Of a DNA stretch of 64,000 nucleotides, positions 9,575 to 16,783 are shown piece after piece. Each line of letters begins with the position of its first letter. The first letter of the stretch is position 1. Under the pieces are notes generated by a model. It ran no database searches, was not told the DNA's origin, and worked only from the letters and a program-made list of their open reading frames with translations. Source of the DNA: Candidatus Hopanoidivorans cymbastelae (GTDB lineage: Bacteria; Actinomycetota; Acidimicrobiia; Acidimicrobiales; Hopanoidiivorantaceae); the NCBI GenBank assembly GCA_028283145.1, contig JAPYNY010000012.1, positions 1 through 64,000 of the forward strand. The letters are read 5' to 3'. The translations under genes and the position numbers were made by a program.

Positions 9575-10402
9575 TTAGTTTGTTGCTTGGCGGGAGTCAA
9601 GTTTGATATCGTTTGTTTCGGTATCGTAGATAACGCATCCTTTTCCATCTGGTGTTACCTTGACCGACAAGGAAGAGCCTTCAGCAGCGGGTGGGGTATT
9701 TGTGCCTATTGCCTCAACCGCTTCGCCATAATGTGCCCCCCATGTCCAACCTGTATTAGTGCGATCACCGTCACGATCCGTATGCGTATCAGCTTTAAAA
9801 AACTTCCAAGCTCCATCAAAAAATCTGAGGTAGGTTACACCTATGCGGACTTCCCTGAAATGATCAGGATTACTTGAAAACATGGTAGTAGAATGGTGTT
9901 TTGGTTTGCGATTTGATCTGTCAAATTCAAGATCTTTGTAGTCGGCGTGAGGACTATCTATGAGTCGGTCAAGATAGAAGAAATCACCAACTGGCGTGTT
10001 TAGGTAGCAGGGGGCTAGGCAGCCTATGTTGCTGCTGGTGACTCCACCGTTGCCGGGCTTTTTAGGTGAGTGGGGCATTCGATTATCAAAAGCCGCCATG
10101 GTCATGAACTCCCTGGTGTCTGTGTATTCGCCGCCTCCGCCGGCGCCGGCTGCTTCTAGCTCGGGGTCGTGGATTTCCCAGGGGGCGCATTTGCCTGGGA
10201 TGTCTTGGGACTGCTCCTCAAGGTCGTCTGAGGCACTGCCTGTAATGGCTACTACAATCACCCCGGCTGCTACAGCCATCAACACCAGCACAGCCGTGAC
10301 AATCAGCGTCTGCAGGGTGATGCCTCGCTCGTCATGGGAAGGGCTGAAGAATGTTTTCTGGCTTGCTAATTGATGACGTGAAATTGTGTGATAACGATGC
10401 AT
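9575..10402 (-). CDS. Pilin/pseudopilin-like single-membrane-segment protein
   Basis: Start chosen at the ATG at 10402 because AAGGAG lies six bases upstream; the frame extends 18 codons further without such a site. The 275-residue protein has a short basic N-terminus, then ERGITLQTLIVTAVLVLMAV and more hydrophobic residues (about 27-55). This resembles a type IV prepilin: a Gly before a hydrophobic helix with a charged leader. It lacks the conserved Glu at mature position 5. The rest is a soluble, probably exported domain with a GAGGGG linker and a few cysteines (GKCAPWEIHDPE, GCLAPCYLNT). I do not recognise the domain. No pilus assembly genes are nearby. An alternative is a simple membrane-anchored extracytoplasmic protein. 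Confidence 0.7.
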   Translation of the reverse strand: MHRYHTISRHQLASQKTFFSPSHDERGITLQTLIVTAVLVLMAVAAGVIVVAITGSASDDLEEQSQDIPGKCAPWEIHDPELEAAGAGGGGEYTDTREFMTMAAFDNRMPHSPKKPGNGGVTSSNIGCLAPCYLNTPVGDFFYLDRLIDSPHADYKDLEFDRSNRKPKHHSTTMFSSNPDHFREVRIGVTYLRFFDGAWKFFKADTHTDRDGDRTNTGWTWGAHYGEAVEAIGTNTPPAAEGSSLSVKVTPDGKGCVIYDTETNDIKLDSRQATN

Positions 10403-10537
10403 TATCAACTCCTTTTTTGGCATGGAAAAGCTAGAGCGGACATTTAGGGAAAACAAGCGGTGAGTAGGGGTTGGGCAACCCGCGCTAAGAAAGCGCAGGG
10501 CTGCCCTGTAAGCACCAACTAGGTTGTTGACGTTGTT

Positions 10538-10615
10538 TTAAGCTGGGCCGTAGCTGTTGTCAGCAGTGTCCCAAGTTATGGGCACTGCTTCAAAGTTGCT
10601 GAGTTGAGAAGTCAT
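10538..10615 (-). CDS. Possible 25-residue peptide upstream of the pilin-like gene
   Basis: ATG at 10615 with AAGGGA five bases upstream, reading MTSQLSNFEAVPITWDTADN and five further residues to TAA. It lies about 135 bases before the pilin-like start on the same strand. It could be a leader peptide or a small secreted or regulatory peptide, or chance. No homologue is recognised; only the start context supports it. Confidence 0.3.
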   Translation of the reverse strand: MTSQLSNFEAVPITWDTADNSYGPA

Positions 10616-10750
10616 AGGAGTCCCTTATATTGTTATTAAATTGATTTATTGTCCTAACTAAGTATTGTATCATGACTATCTTAACTTTTGTGCATTTTAT
10701 CATTTTTACCAATTTATGGTATTCAACATTAATTTTTTGGCTTTGCCAGG

Positions 10751-10789
10751 TGCGAGCCTCTCTTTTCTGTGCGAGCCTCTCTTTATCTG
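10751..10789. repeat. Two-copy short tandem repeat
   Basis: TGCGAGCCTCTCTTT occurs twice with a 19-base period (from 10751 and 10770) in the intergenic region. It may be a simple duplication; no function is evident. Confidence 0.6.
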
Positions 10790-10871
10790 TTCTTGGCAAC
10801 AGGCTGAGACTCCGCGGCGTTTTTAGCTGAGTGGCCCCGAGTTGCTGCTGTCTTTGTTGACAGTGGCTCCG

Positions 10872-11645
10872 CTAGGCGACTATGACAATAATTCGACCGC
10901 ACTCTGAGCAGTCAATAGGGGTATCCGGGGGAGCTTGTCGCATTCGCTCCACCTCAGCTACAGGGTGCATAATATTCAAGTCGCAGCCAAAGCAGTGCTG
11001 GTCTGCCAGTGAAGCCACTCCCACCCCGCCAAATCGATCACGGCGTGATTCGTAGTCTTGCAACAATGCTTGAGGAATGCCCAAAATTTGGGCTTGGCGA
11101 GTCTCAGACAACTCCTTGAGCACAGCATCTATCTTGTCTTCTTCGGTTTTGAGGCTTTCAGTCTGCTGGGCTAACTGCTGTGTGATTTCTGAATGCTTGG
11201 CATCCACCAAATCCCTCTTTTCAACAGCCGAATCCCTACGACTGATCAGATCCAGCACTACTTCCTCTGCGACTTGCTTGCGCCTCTTCAAACCCGTAAT
11301 TTGTTCCTGCAGAGCTTCAATGGCACGCAATCCTGTGGTCTCACTGGAATACAGGCGGGCATTTGACTCCTTCAGACGTCTGTCCAACTCTTCAATTTCC
11401 TGCTCTGTTGTCTTTTGCTCGCTGTCAAGGGCGTCCATGTGGTCTTTGATTTTGGCTTGGAGCTGGCTGGCCTGCTGCAGCTTGGCTTCTGTAGCTGCGC
11501 AGGCAGCGCGCGCAGGCAAGCCTTGCCGTGTTTTCGTCAGCTGTGCAATCTCAATGTCTGTAGCTTGCACGGCCAATAGTTGCCGCAGAGGGGATTTGGT
11601 CTCCCGTTGTGTGGTTTCTTCGGGGTTGGTATGGGTAACAGTCAC
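10872..11645 (-). CDS. Coiled-coil protein with C-terminal C4 zinc ribbon (DUF164/zf-RING_7 type)
   Basis: The start is the GTG at 11645 because an AGGAGG sits six bases upstream; reading further upstream would run back into the previous gene. The 257-residue protein has a long alpha-helical coiled coil over about residues 15-190, rich in Gln, Glu and Lys. A C-terminal zinc ribbon follows with two pairs of cysteines: HCFGCDL and IDCSECGRI. Such proteins are widespread in actinobacteria and may bind nucleic acid, but their role is not established. It follows the PPOX gene eight bases after that gene's stop, so they are probably one operon. Confidence 0.82.
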   Translation of the reverse strand: MTVTHTNPEETTQRETKSPLRQLLAVQATDIEIAQLTKTRQGLPARAACAATEAKLQQASQLQAKIKDHMDALDSEQKTTEQEIEELDRRLKESNARLYSSETTGLRAIEALQEQITGLKRRKQVAEEVVLDLISRRDSAVEKRDLVDAKHSEITQQLAQQTESLKTEEDKIDAVLKELSETRQAQILGIPQALLQDYESRRDRFGGVGVASLADQHCFGCDLNIMHPVAEVERMRQAPPDTPIDCSECGRIIVIVA

Positions 11646-11653
11646 GAAACCTC

Positions 11654-12115
11654 CTAGTAGGTTCCACCCAGCTTGGTGTGGTCCCAACTCACAATTTTCT
11701 CAGGTTTCACCACCACGGCCGTCCGCTTTGAAGCCAAAGCCGCGGCTGCGTTGTGGGCGTCCCCTGTACTTATGCCATGATTGCGGGCTATGACAGCACC
11801 AGCGTATTTTTGCACGTCTTCGGGCTTTGAGTAAAGCTCGGCTGTGCCGTTGATGGTAACGCCGCGCAATTTTTCATAGACCACTCCGTCTTCTAACAGC
11901 ACCGAAATACGTGGGTCACGTTTCAGGTTCAAGATTTTTTGCGACTTGGTATAGGTCTCAAAAACTATTTCATCATCCACAATGCCAAACCACAAGGTGC
12001 TCAGATGGGCGCTGCCGTCGGAGTTGAGAGTTGCTACCTGCAGACTCTTCTGCTCGGAGATGAATTGCTTTATCTCCTCCGATGTCATTTTGATGGCATC
12101 TCGGCGCTTGGGCAT
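11654..12115 (-). CDS. PPOX-class (pyridoxamine-phosphate-oxidase-like) flavin/F420 oxidoreductase
   Basis: A 153-residue single-domain split-barrel protein. After a short N-terminus it shows the family pattern LQVATLNSDGSAHLSTLWFG near residues 26-45, with the strand FETYTKSQKILNLKRDPRIS and a GVTINGTAEL strand later. Many actinobacterial members bind F420 rather than FMN; this one cannot be assigned by eye. AAAGGAG lies upstream of the ATG. It is divergent from an LLM oxidoreductase, a family that also often uses F420, and is followed by the zinc-ribbon gene. Confidence 0.85.
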   Translation of the reverse strand: MPKRRDAIKMTSEEIKQFISEQKSLQVATLNSDGSAHLSTLWFGIVDDEIVFETYTKSQKILNLKRDPRISVLLEDGVVYEKLRGVTINGTAELYSKPEDVQKYAGAVIARNHGISTGDAHNAAAALASKRTAVVVKPEKIVSWDHTKLGGTY

Positions 12116-12196
12116 CTATGACTCCTTTGTTTGACGGATAGACATAAGTTTCAGCTTACTTAAAGAAACCTGCATGCCGACTTTGCTTGACTTAAA

Positions 12197-12215
12197 ATAG
12201 TTGTACCGCAACTAT
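12197..12215. promoter_or_regulatory. Inverted repeat in the PPOX/LLM divergent promoter region
   Basis: ATAGTTG at 12197-12203 and CAACTAT at 12209-12215, separated by five bases, lie immediately before the ribosome-binding site of the LLM gene. The position suits an operator or a leader hairpin. The binding factor is unknown. Confidence 0.35.
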
Positions 12216-12230
12216 AAAGGAAGGTAAACA

Positions 12231-13208
12231 ATGAAAATTTCTTGTGGCGTCCCGCCCTCTGCTGAAACAGCCCAGCAAGCAGCTTTGGCCGAAAAGTTGG
12301 GCTATGACCGCTTCTGGCTGTTTGATTCGCCCGCCATCTACGAAGATGTCTGGATGTGGATGGCACTCTGCGCCAAGCAGACCCAGACTATTGGCCTGGG
12401 CACAGCCGTCTTGGTGCCGCATTCGCGCCATGTGATGGTTACGGCCTCAGCTGTGGCTACCATGCAAAGTCTGGCCCCTGGCCGCTTGGCGCTGGGCTTT
12501 GGAACGGGGGCTTCAGCTCGCTGGTTTTTTGGGAAAAAGCCCCTCACTTGGGACTACATGCTCACCTATATCTCCCAGTTGCGAGGCTTGTTGGCGGGTG
12601 AAGTGGTAACCATTGACGGGCAGAAATGCCAGATGATGCACTTCAAGGACATAACGGCCAAACGGCCCATCGAAGTGCCAATCATTTTGAGTGCCATGGG
12701 TCCCAGAGGGCAAAAGCTAACCGAAGAAGTAGCCGATGGAATTATGACCATCGGAGGGGGGAAATTTGATTTGGATTGGCACGTGCAAATGGCTAACGGC
12801 ACGGTTTTGGAACCAGGCGAGACGCTGACGGATGAGCGGGTCAAGCAAGCTTTGGGTCCGTGGTATGTCTTGATGTATCACGGCGGTTGGCAGCATTCTC
12901 CTGAAGCTGTGGACAATCTGCCTATGGGAGCGCAGTGGCGGGCGGCTGTTGAAGTTGAACGTCCCGAAGATGAGCTCCACTTGATTGTGCATGAGGGCCA
13001 TGCGACTGAATTGACGCCCAGAGATCAAATTCTGATTGACCATGCTGGCGACATGATCGGAGCAATGGGCTGGGTAGGCAGCCCTGACGAAATTCGTGAG
13101 AAGGTTCAGGTAGCGGCCGATTCAGGAGCCACCGAAATCCTGTACACTCCAGCCGGCCCAGACATCGAGAGGGAATTAACAGCCTTTGCCCAAGCCACTA
13201 TTGGCTAG
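12231..13208 (+). CDS. LLM-class (luciferase-like) oxidoreductase, probably F420-dependent
   Basis: A TIM-barrel flavin/F420 oxidoreductase of 325 residues. AAGGAAGG precedes the ATG. The N-terminus MKISCGVPPS with AALAEKLGYDRFWLFDSPAI is typical of the family, followed by IGLGTAVLVPHSRHVMVTAS, LAPGRLALGFGTGAS and PIILSAMGPRGQKLTEEVADGI. The strand and helix order fits the 5,10-methylene-H4MPT-reductase-like subgroup. The substrate cannot be told from sequence. The divergent neighbour belongs to another F420/FMN family, so the pair may share regulation. Confidence 0.88.
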   Translation: MKISCGVPPSAETAQQAALAEKLGYDRFWLFDSPAIYEDVWMWMALCAKQTQTIGLGTAVLVPHSRHVMVTASAVATMQSLAPGRLALGFGTGASARWFFGKKPLTWDYMLTYISQLRGLLAGEVVTIDGQKCQMMHFKDITAKRPIEVPIILSAMGPRGQKLTEEVADGIMTIGGGKFDLDWHVQMANGTVLEPGETLTDERVKQALGPWYVLMYHGGWQHSPEAVDNLPMGAQWRAAVEVERPEDELHLIVHEGHATELTPRDQILIDHAGDMIGAMGWVGSPDEIREKVQVAADSGATEILYTPAGPDIERELTAFAQATIG

Positions 13209-13304
13209 CGTGGCTAGCGCATGAGCCAAGGCAGTTTAGAACATTGGGACTTTGCGGCGCAACTGCTAAGGCTCCGAAAACATCGCCTGTGGAAGCATCG
13301 TCTG

Positions 13305-13379
13305 TGGGCGCTGACGGATTTGAACCGCCGACTTCTTCCTTGTAAGGGAAGCGCTCTAACCGGACTGAGCTAAGCGCCC
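13305..13379 (-). tRNA. tRNA-Val (anticodon TAC)
   Basis: Cloverleaf read on the minus strand: acceptor GGGCGCT/AGCGCCC, D-stem GCTC/GAGC, anticodon stem CTTCC/GGAAG with loop CTTACAA (anticodon TAC), and T-arm GGCGG-TTCAAAT-CCGTC. The CCA end is not encoded. Confidence 0.95.
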
Positions 13380-13479
13380 CAATACCTAACTTCTACTACC
13401 AAATAACGCTACCCGATTTGCCGCTAGTTCAGGTAAAGCCAAGAGTTTCCAGTGAATTTTGGGAATTGATTTGGTGGGT

Positions 13480-14259
13480 TTATCTAATTTTGGCACAGAG
13501 GCTGTCAAGCAACTCGGGTGTACCAGCAGCTGCTGGACGGCGCCTGGCAGTGTCATCCAAAACCAACAAATCATCGCCATTTAGGTCTGTTACACAAGCT
13601 CCAGCTTGTTGACAGACAAATATCCCGCCCAGATAATCCCAAGGAGCCAATTCTCCTGGGCTGACGTCGGCAAAAGCGTCCAAGCAGCCTGAAGCTACCA
13701 GGCACAAATCCAACGCAGCCGACCCCAGACTGCGGTACTGCTTCCAACCCCAGTGGGCAGCTGGATATCCAGAGACTCCAAGCAGTGCTTCCGGCAAATG
13801 TGCAACCTTTGAAGGCTTGATGGGTTGAGGCTCCTCTTGTTGATGTGTGGCTTGTCGGCCTGTCTTGGCATAAACCCGCCGAGACAGGCAGGCTCCTTCA
13901 CCTGTTTTGGCTGTGAAGGTGGTGCCAGAGGTAAGGTCTTCAACGTGGGCAGCCAAGATGCCATTTCGGCCAACGGCACACAAACTGACGCAAAACCAGG
14001 GTATGCCAGACGCAGCGTTAGTTGAGCCGTCCACTGGGTCTAAGACCACAATGAGTTCCCTGTCTGGATGGTGCAAGCCAGTTTCCTCACTGAGCACCCC
14101 AACGCCTGCATCTAGCAACACTTCAAGCGCAGCGTCGTTGGCAGCCAAATCAGCCTGATACTGACCTTGCTTGGCACCGGTTGGCACCCAGTCAGCTTGA
14201 TCATCCAACCTTTGGCGCACGGCGCTGGCCGTTTCAGCCAGAAGTGAAGCAAGGTCCAT
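13480..14259 (-). CDS. Inositol-monophosphatase-family phosphatase
   Basis: Mg-dependent phosphatase fold of about 259 residues. Metal-binding motifs are visible: SEETG near residue 60, DPVDGSTNA near 77-85 and PWDYLGG near 210. Family members act on inositol-1-phosphate, fructose-1,6-bisphosphate, histidinol phosphate or PAP. In actinobacteria some IMPase-like proteins are histidinol-phosphate phosphatases, which matters because this window has most other his genes but no such enzyme; this is only a possibility. I chose the ATG at 14259; a TTG four codons upstream is also possible. No strong ribosome-binding site is seen. tRNA genes flank it. Confidence 0.85.
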   Translation of the reverse strand: MDLASLLAETASAVRQRLDDQADWVPTGAKQGQYQADLAANDAALEVLLDAGVGVLSEETGLHHPDRELIVVLDPVDGSTNAASGIPWFCVSLCAVGRNGILAAHVEDLTSGTTFTAKTGEGACLSRRVYAKTGRQATHQQEEPQPIKPSKVAHLPEALLGVSGYPAAHWGWKQYRSLGSAALDLCLVASGCLDAFADVSPGELAPWDYLGGIFVCQQAGACVTDLNGDDLLVLDDTARRRPAAAGTPELLDSLCAKIR

Positions 14260-14368
14260 GTTCAAACACAAAGATGGGGTGGGGCGAAAAGCAAACTAGT
14301 GGAGCAAAGTAGCCTAATGGGGTAACTTTAGATGCGGTGGCTGCGGAGCAAGTGAGATTGCTGAAGAA

Positions 14369-14443
<75 letters not shown>

Positions 14444-14448
14444 CAGTG

Positions 14449-14521
14449 CTCCGGGGGTGGGACTCGAACCCACAACCCCACGGTTAACAGCCGCGTGCTC
14501 TGCCAATTGAGCTACCCCGGA
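14449..14521 (-). tRNA. tRNA-Asn (anticodon GTT)
   Basis: Minus-strand cloverleaf: acceptor TCCGGGG/CCCCGGA, anticodon stem CGCGG/CCGTG with loop CTGTTAA (GTT), T-arm GTGGG-TTCGAGT-CCCAC. It lies five bases from the CAT tRNA, so both are likely cut from one transcript. Confidence 0.95.
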
Positions 14522-14642
14522 ATATGCTCTCTTTAGATTATCAACTGGCTAGTCTAGTATCAAGCAGGCCTTGAATTCCAACTCATTAATTATAACCTCA
14601 CAGCCAGCTTTAAACAACCAGCAAATCAAGCCTACAAAAGCC

Positions 14643-15737
14643 ATGAAAGGTATAGTCTTACATTCCGACGCCAAATCAAGTGGCAGCCAATGGGGAGAAA
14701 TTGAGATCACCGATGATGTGGAGCTTTTCGCTGCGGTGGGGCCACGCGATGTCAAGGTGCGCATTGAAGCTGCCGGCGTCTGTGGCAGCGATGTGGCTCT
14801 GGCGAGTGGCAAATTTGGCATTCCCACTCCCCTGGTCATGGGACATGAAGGTGCTGGGATCGTTATGGAAATAGGTGATGCAGTTACATCTTGCCAAGTG
14901 GGTGACCATGTGGTGCTTTCAACTTTGAACAGTTGCGGACATTGCTCGGTTTGTGAGCGTGGAGAGCCGACTTTGTGCGGTAACCCGCGTTCCGAATGGC
15001 GTATGCCTTTCAAGTTGCGAGGCGAAGAGCTTTATCAGTTCGCTCAAACTTCATGTTTTGCGCAAGAGACCATCGTTAGGGAACATCAGGCGGTCACCAT
15101 CCCCAAGGAAATCCCTTTTCCAGCAGCAGCCTTGATTGGATGCGGAGTCATCACGGGAGCAGGCGCTATCTTCAATCGTGCCAAGGTTGCCTTTGGCGAT
15201 ACGGTTGCGGTTATCGGAGCCGGCGGGGTTGGTTTAAGCGCCATTCAAGCAGCCCAATTGTCTGGGGCCAGTCGCATTGTGGCGATTGATGTTGTGCCTG
15301 AGAAGGAAGAGTTAGCCAAGAAATTCGGCGCTACCGACTTCATCTTGTCGCCGGCTGATCCTGCTCAAGCTGTTTTGGAAATCATCCCAGCTGGAGTCAA
15401 CCATGCTGTTGAAGCAGTCGGCAGCCCCCAGTTGCTTAGAGAGTGCATTGACATGGCAGCCAACGGTGGCAATATCGTCCAGTTGGGTATGGCTGATATA
15501 GATACTGAGGCTAGTTACACCATGTATTCGCTGTATCAGAACAAGACTTTGATGGGCTGCAGATATGGTGCAGCTCGTCCTAGGGCCGACTTTCCAATGC
15601 TGGCTGATCTGTATATGCAGGGCAAGCTCAACTTGGACGATCTTGTTTCACAAGTGGTAACTTTTGAGAGCTTATTTGATGCCTTTGAGGAGGTTGTTGC
15701 CGGCAAGGTAGCTAGGACTGTGCTGCAGCCGTATTAG
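14643..15737 (+). CDS. Zinc-dependent medium-chain alcohol dehydrogenase
   Basis: A 364-residue MDR-family dehydrogenase acting with NAD(P). Catalytic zinc motif: CGSD and GHEGAGIVMEIG. The structural zinc lobe has CGHCSVCERGEPTLC. The Rossmann motif is AVIGAGGVGLSAIQAA, followed by IVAIDV, where the Asp favours NAD. The overall form resembles class III-like or mycothiol-dependent formaldehyde/aldehyde dehydrogenases, but the substrate is not assignable. I placed the start at the ATG at 14643 (MKGIVLHS), where family similarity begins. A TTG at 14571 would add 24 residues. Neither start has a strong ribosome-binding site. The stop is two bases from the stop of the convergent gene. Confidence 0.87.
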   Translation: MKGIVLHSDAKSSGSQWGEIEITDDVELFAAVGPRDVKVRIEAAGVCGSDVALASGKFGIPTPLVMGHEGAGIVMEIGDAVTSCQVGDHVVLSTLNSCGHCSVCERGEPTLCGNPRSEWRMPFKLRGEELYQFAQTSCFAQETIVREHQAVTIPKEIPFPAAALIGCGVITGAGAIFNRAKVAFGDTVAVIGAGGVGLSAIQAAQLSGASRIVAIDVVPEKEELAKKFGATDFILSPADPAQAVLEIIPAGVNHAVEAVGSPQLLRECIDMAANGGNIVQLGMADIDTEASYTMYSLYQNKTLMGCRYGAARPRADFPMLADLYMQGKLNLDDLVSQVVTFESLFDAFEEVVAGKVARTVLQPY

Positions 15738-15739
15738 TT

Positions 15740-16756
15740 TTATTGAGTGGCCTTGTTGAGCTTGGCAAAAGCTGTTTGGTAGAACTCCAAAACAGCGTGA
15801 TATGAGGATGCGCTGGCGGATTGTAACAACTCCTCATACGACATAACGGCACCCATAAATGAGCTGGCGTTCCAAAAGTCGCTATTCTGCATGGCTTGGG
15901 GGTCCCACGGGCTGACGTACAGGTATGGCTGGGGGATCTCAGCTGTGTCTCCAGGAGAAGCCCCATAAGTTGCTCGAGCTGTTCGGTCCCCCAGTTCAAT
16001 GGCTATATCAAAATGGCCAGGCCATAGCTGGATTCGGGTTGAATCAGCATCATCGGAGTTGGCTCGTAGTTCTTCCAAAGCTGCGGTTGCGCAGCCGTAC
16101 CAACTGCCTAAGAAGTCATTGACCGCGACTGAGACTCCAAGGTCTTCATCCAAATCGCCAATAACCGGACTGTCGTGTTCCCGCTGAGATTCTGAAGGGG
16201 CGACGCCTAGAAATTCACTGGCTGCTCGCAGGGTAGTGATGGGTTGGCTGGTCTGCTGGTCTGCTTGCTGGAAGATTATCTCGCCGCCGGTTACCCGCAC
16301 TTGCTGGTCGGCATTAAAAAATGGCGTCCCAAAGCCACCTTTGACCCATCGCAGACCGAATTTTCCACCCGGAGCCAACCGCCTGACTTCTGAAATTAAA
16401 GCCAAGGCAAGACGATGAAAGTTAGTCCTCTGGGCTTCAAAACCAACTGGGATCTCAGGGAGTTTGCCCCAATTACCCAACCAGCGCTCAGCTATGAAAT
16501 CCTGGGCATCAGCGTTGTCGGAAAAACGGGTTCGGCAGAGTTCGTCCCAGGTTATATCGCCTTGGGAGGTTGGTGTAACTGACAGTTCGGTTTGGCTGGA
16601 TGAGTGTCCGCTGGCTGGCCTGGCAGGATCATCCGCAAACCATTTTGGATCTTTTGAAGCCGGAGGCGACGGCTCCAAGACAAATGCTAGATAGCCTTCA
16701 GGCAGCAGCGATTGAGCCTCCAAACGCGGAGAGTAAAAATTCGTGTCAGCTACCAT
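15740..16756 (-). CDS. Conserved hypothetical protein
   Basis: A 338-residue soluble acidic protein with no signal peptide or membrane segment. Recognisable stretches include GGKFGLRWVKGGFGTPFF in the middle and LWPGHFDIAIELG, YGASPGDTAEIPQPYLYVSP near the C-terminus. These look like conserved family blocks, but I cannot name a function. It starts 28 bases before the stop-distal side of dnaG's neighbourhood, upstream of dnaG on the opposite transcription end, and is read in the same direction as the dnaG-glyS-recO block, which lies upstream of it. It may be the last gene of that operon. Confidence 0.6.
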   Translation of the reverse strand: MVADTNFYSPRLEAQSLLPEGYLAFVLEPSPPASKDPKWFADDPARPASGHSSSQTELSVTPTSQGDITWDELCRTRFSDNADAQDFIAERWLGNWGKLPEIPVGFEAQRTNFHRLALALISEVRRLAPGGKFGLRWVKGGFGTPFFNADQQVRVTGGEIIFQQADQQTSQPITTLRAASEFLGVAPSESQREHDSPVIGDLDEDLGVSVAVNDFLGSWYGCATAALEELRANSDDADSTRIQLWPGHFDIAIELGDRTARATYGASPGDTAEIPQPYLYVSPWDPQAMQNSDFWNASSFMGAVMSYEELLQSASASSYHAVLEFYQTAFAKLNKATQ

Positions 16757-16783
16757 AGCTCGATTCAGTTTTCATAGCTCGGT

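Larger units (their letters stand above)
10403..10871. other. AT-rich upstream region of the pilin-like gene
   Basis: Some 470 bases. It holds a possible 25-residue mini-gene (10538-10615), imperfect hairpins near 10477-10512 and 10563-10588, an AT-rich stretch at 10620-10740 and a short tandem repeat at 10751-10789. No larger gene is supported. Confidence 0.5.

Noticed and set aside
9490-9600. Inverted pair gactcccgtccaccaag / cttggcgggagtc near the end of the pilin-like gene
   Set aside because: Imperfect, with a four-base insertion and a loop over 70 bases; too weak to call a terminator.
10590-10799. 69-residue minus-strand frame in the AT-rich gap
   Set aside because: Composition follows the local AT content and it overlaps a better-supported short frame and the tandem repeat.
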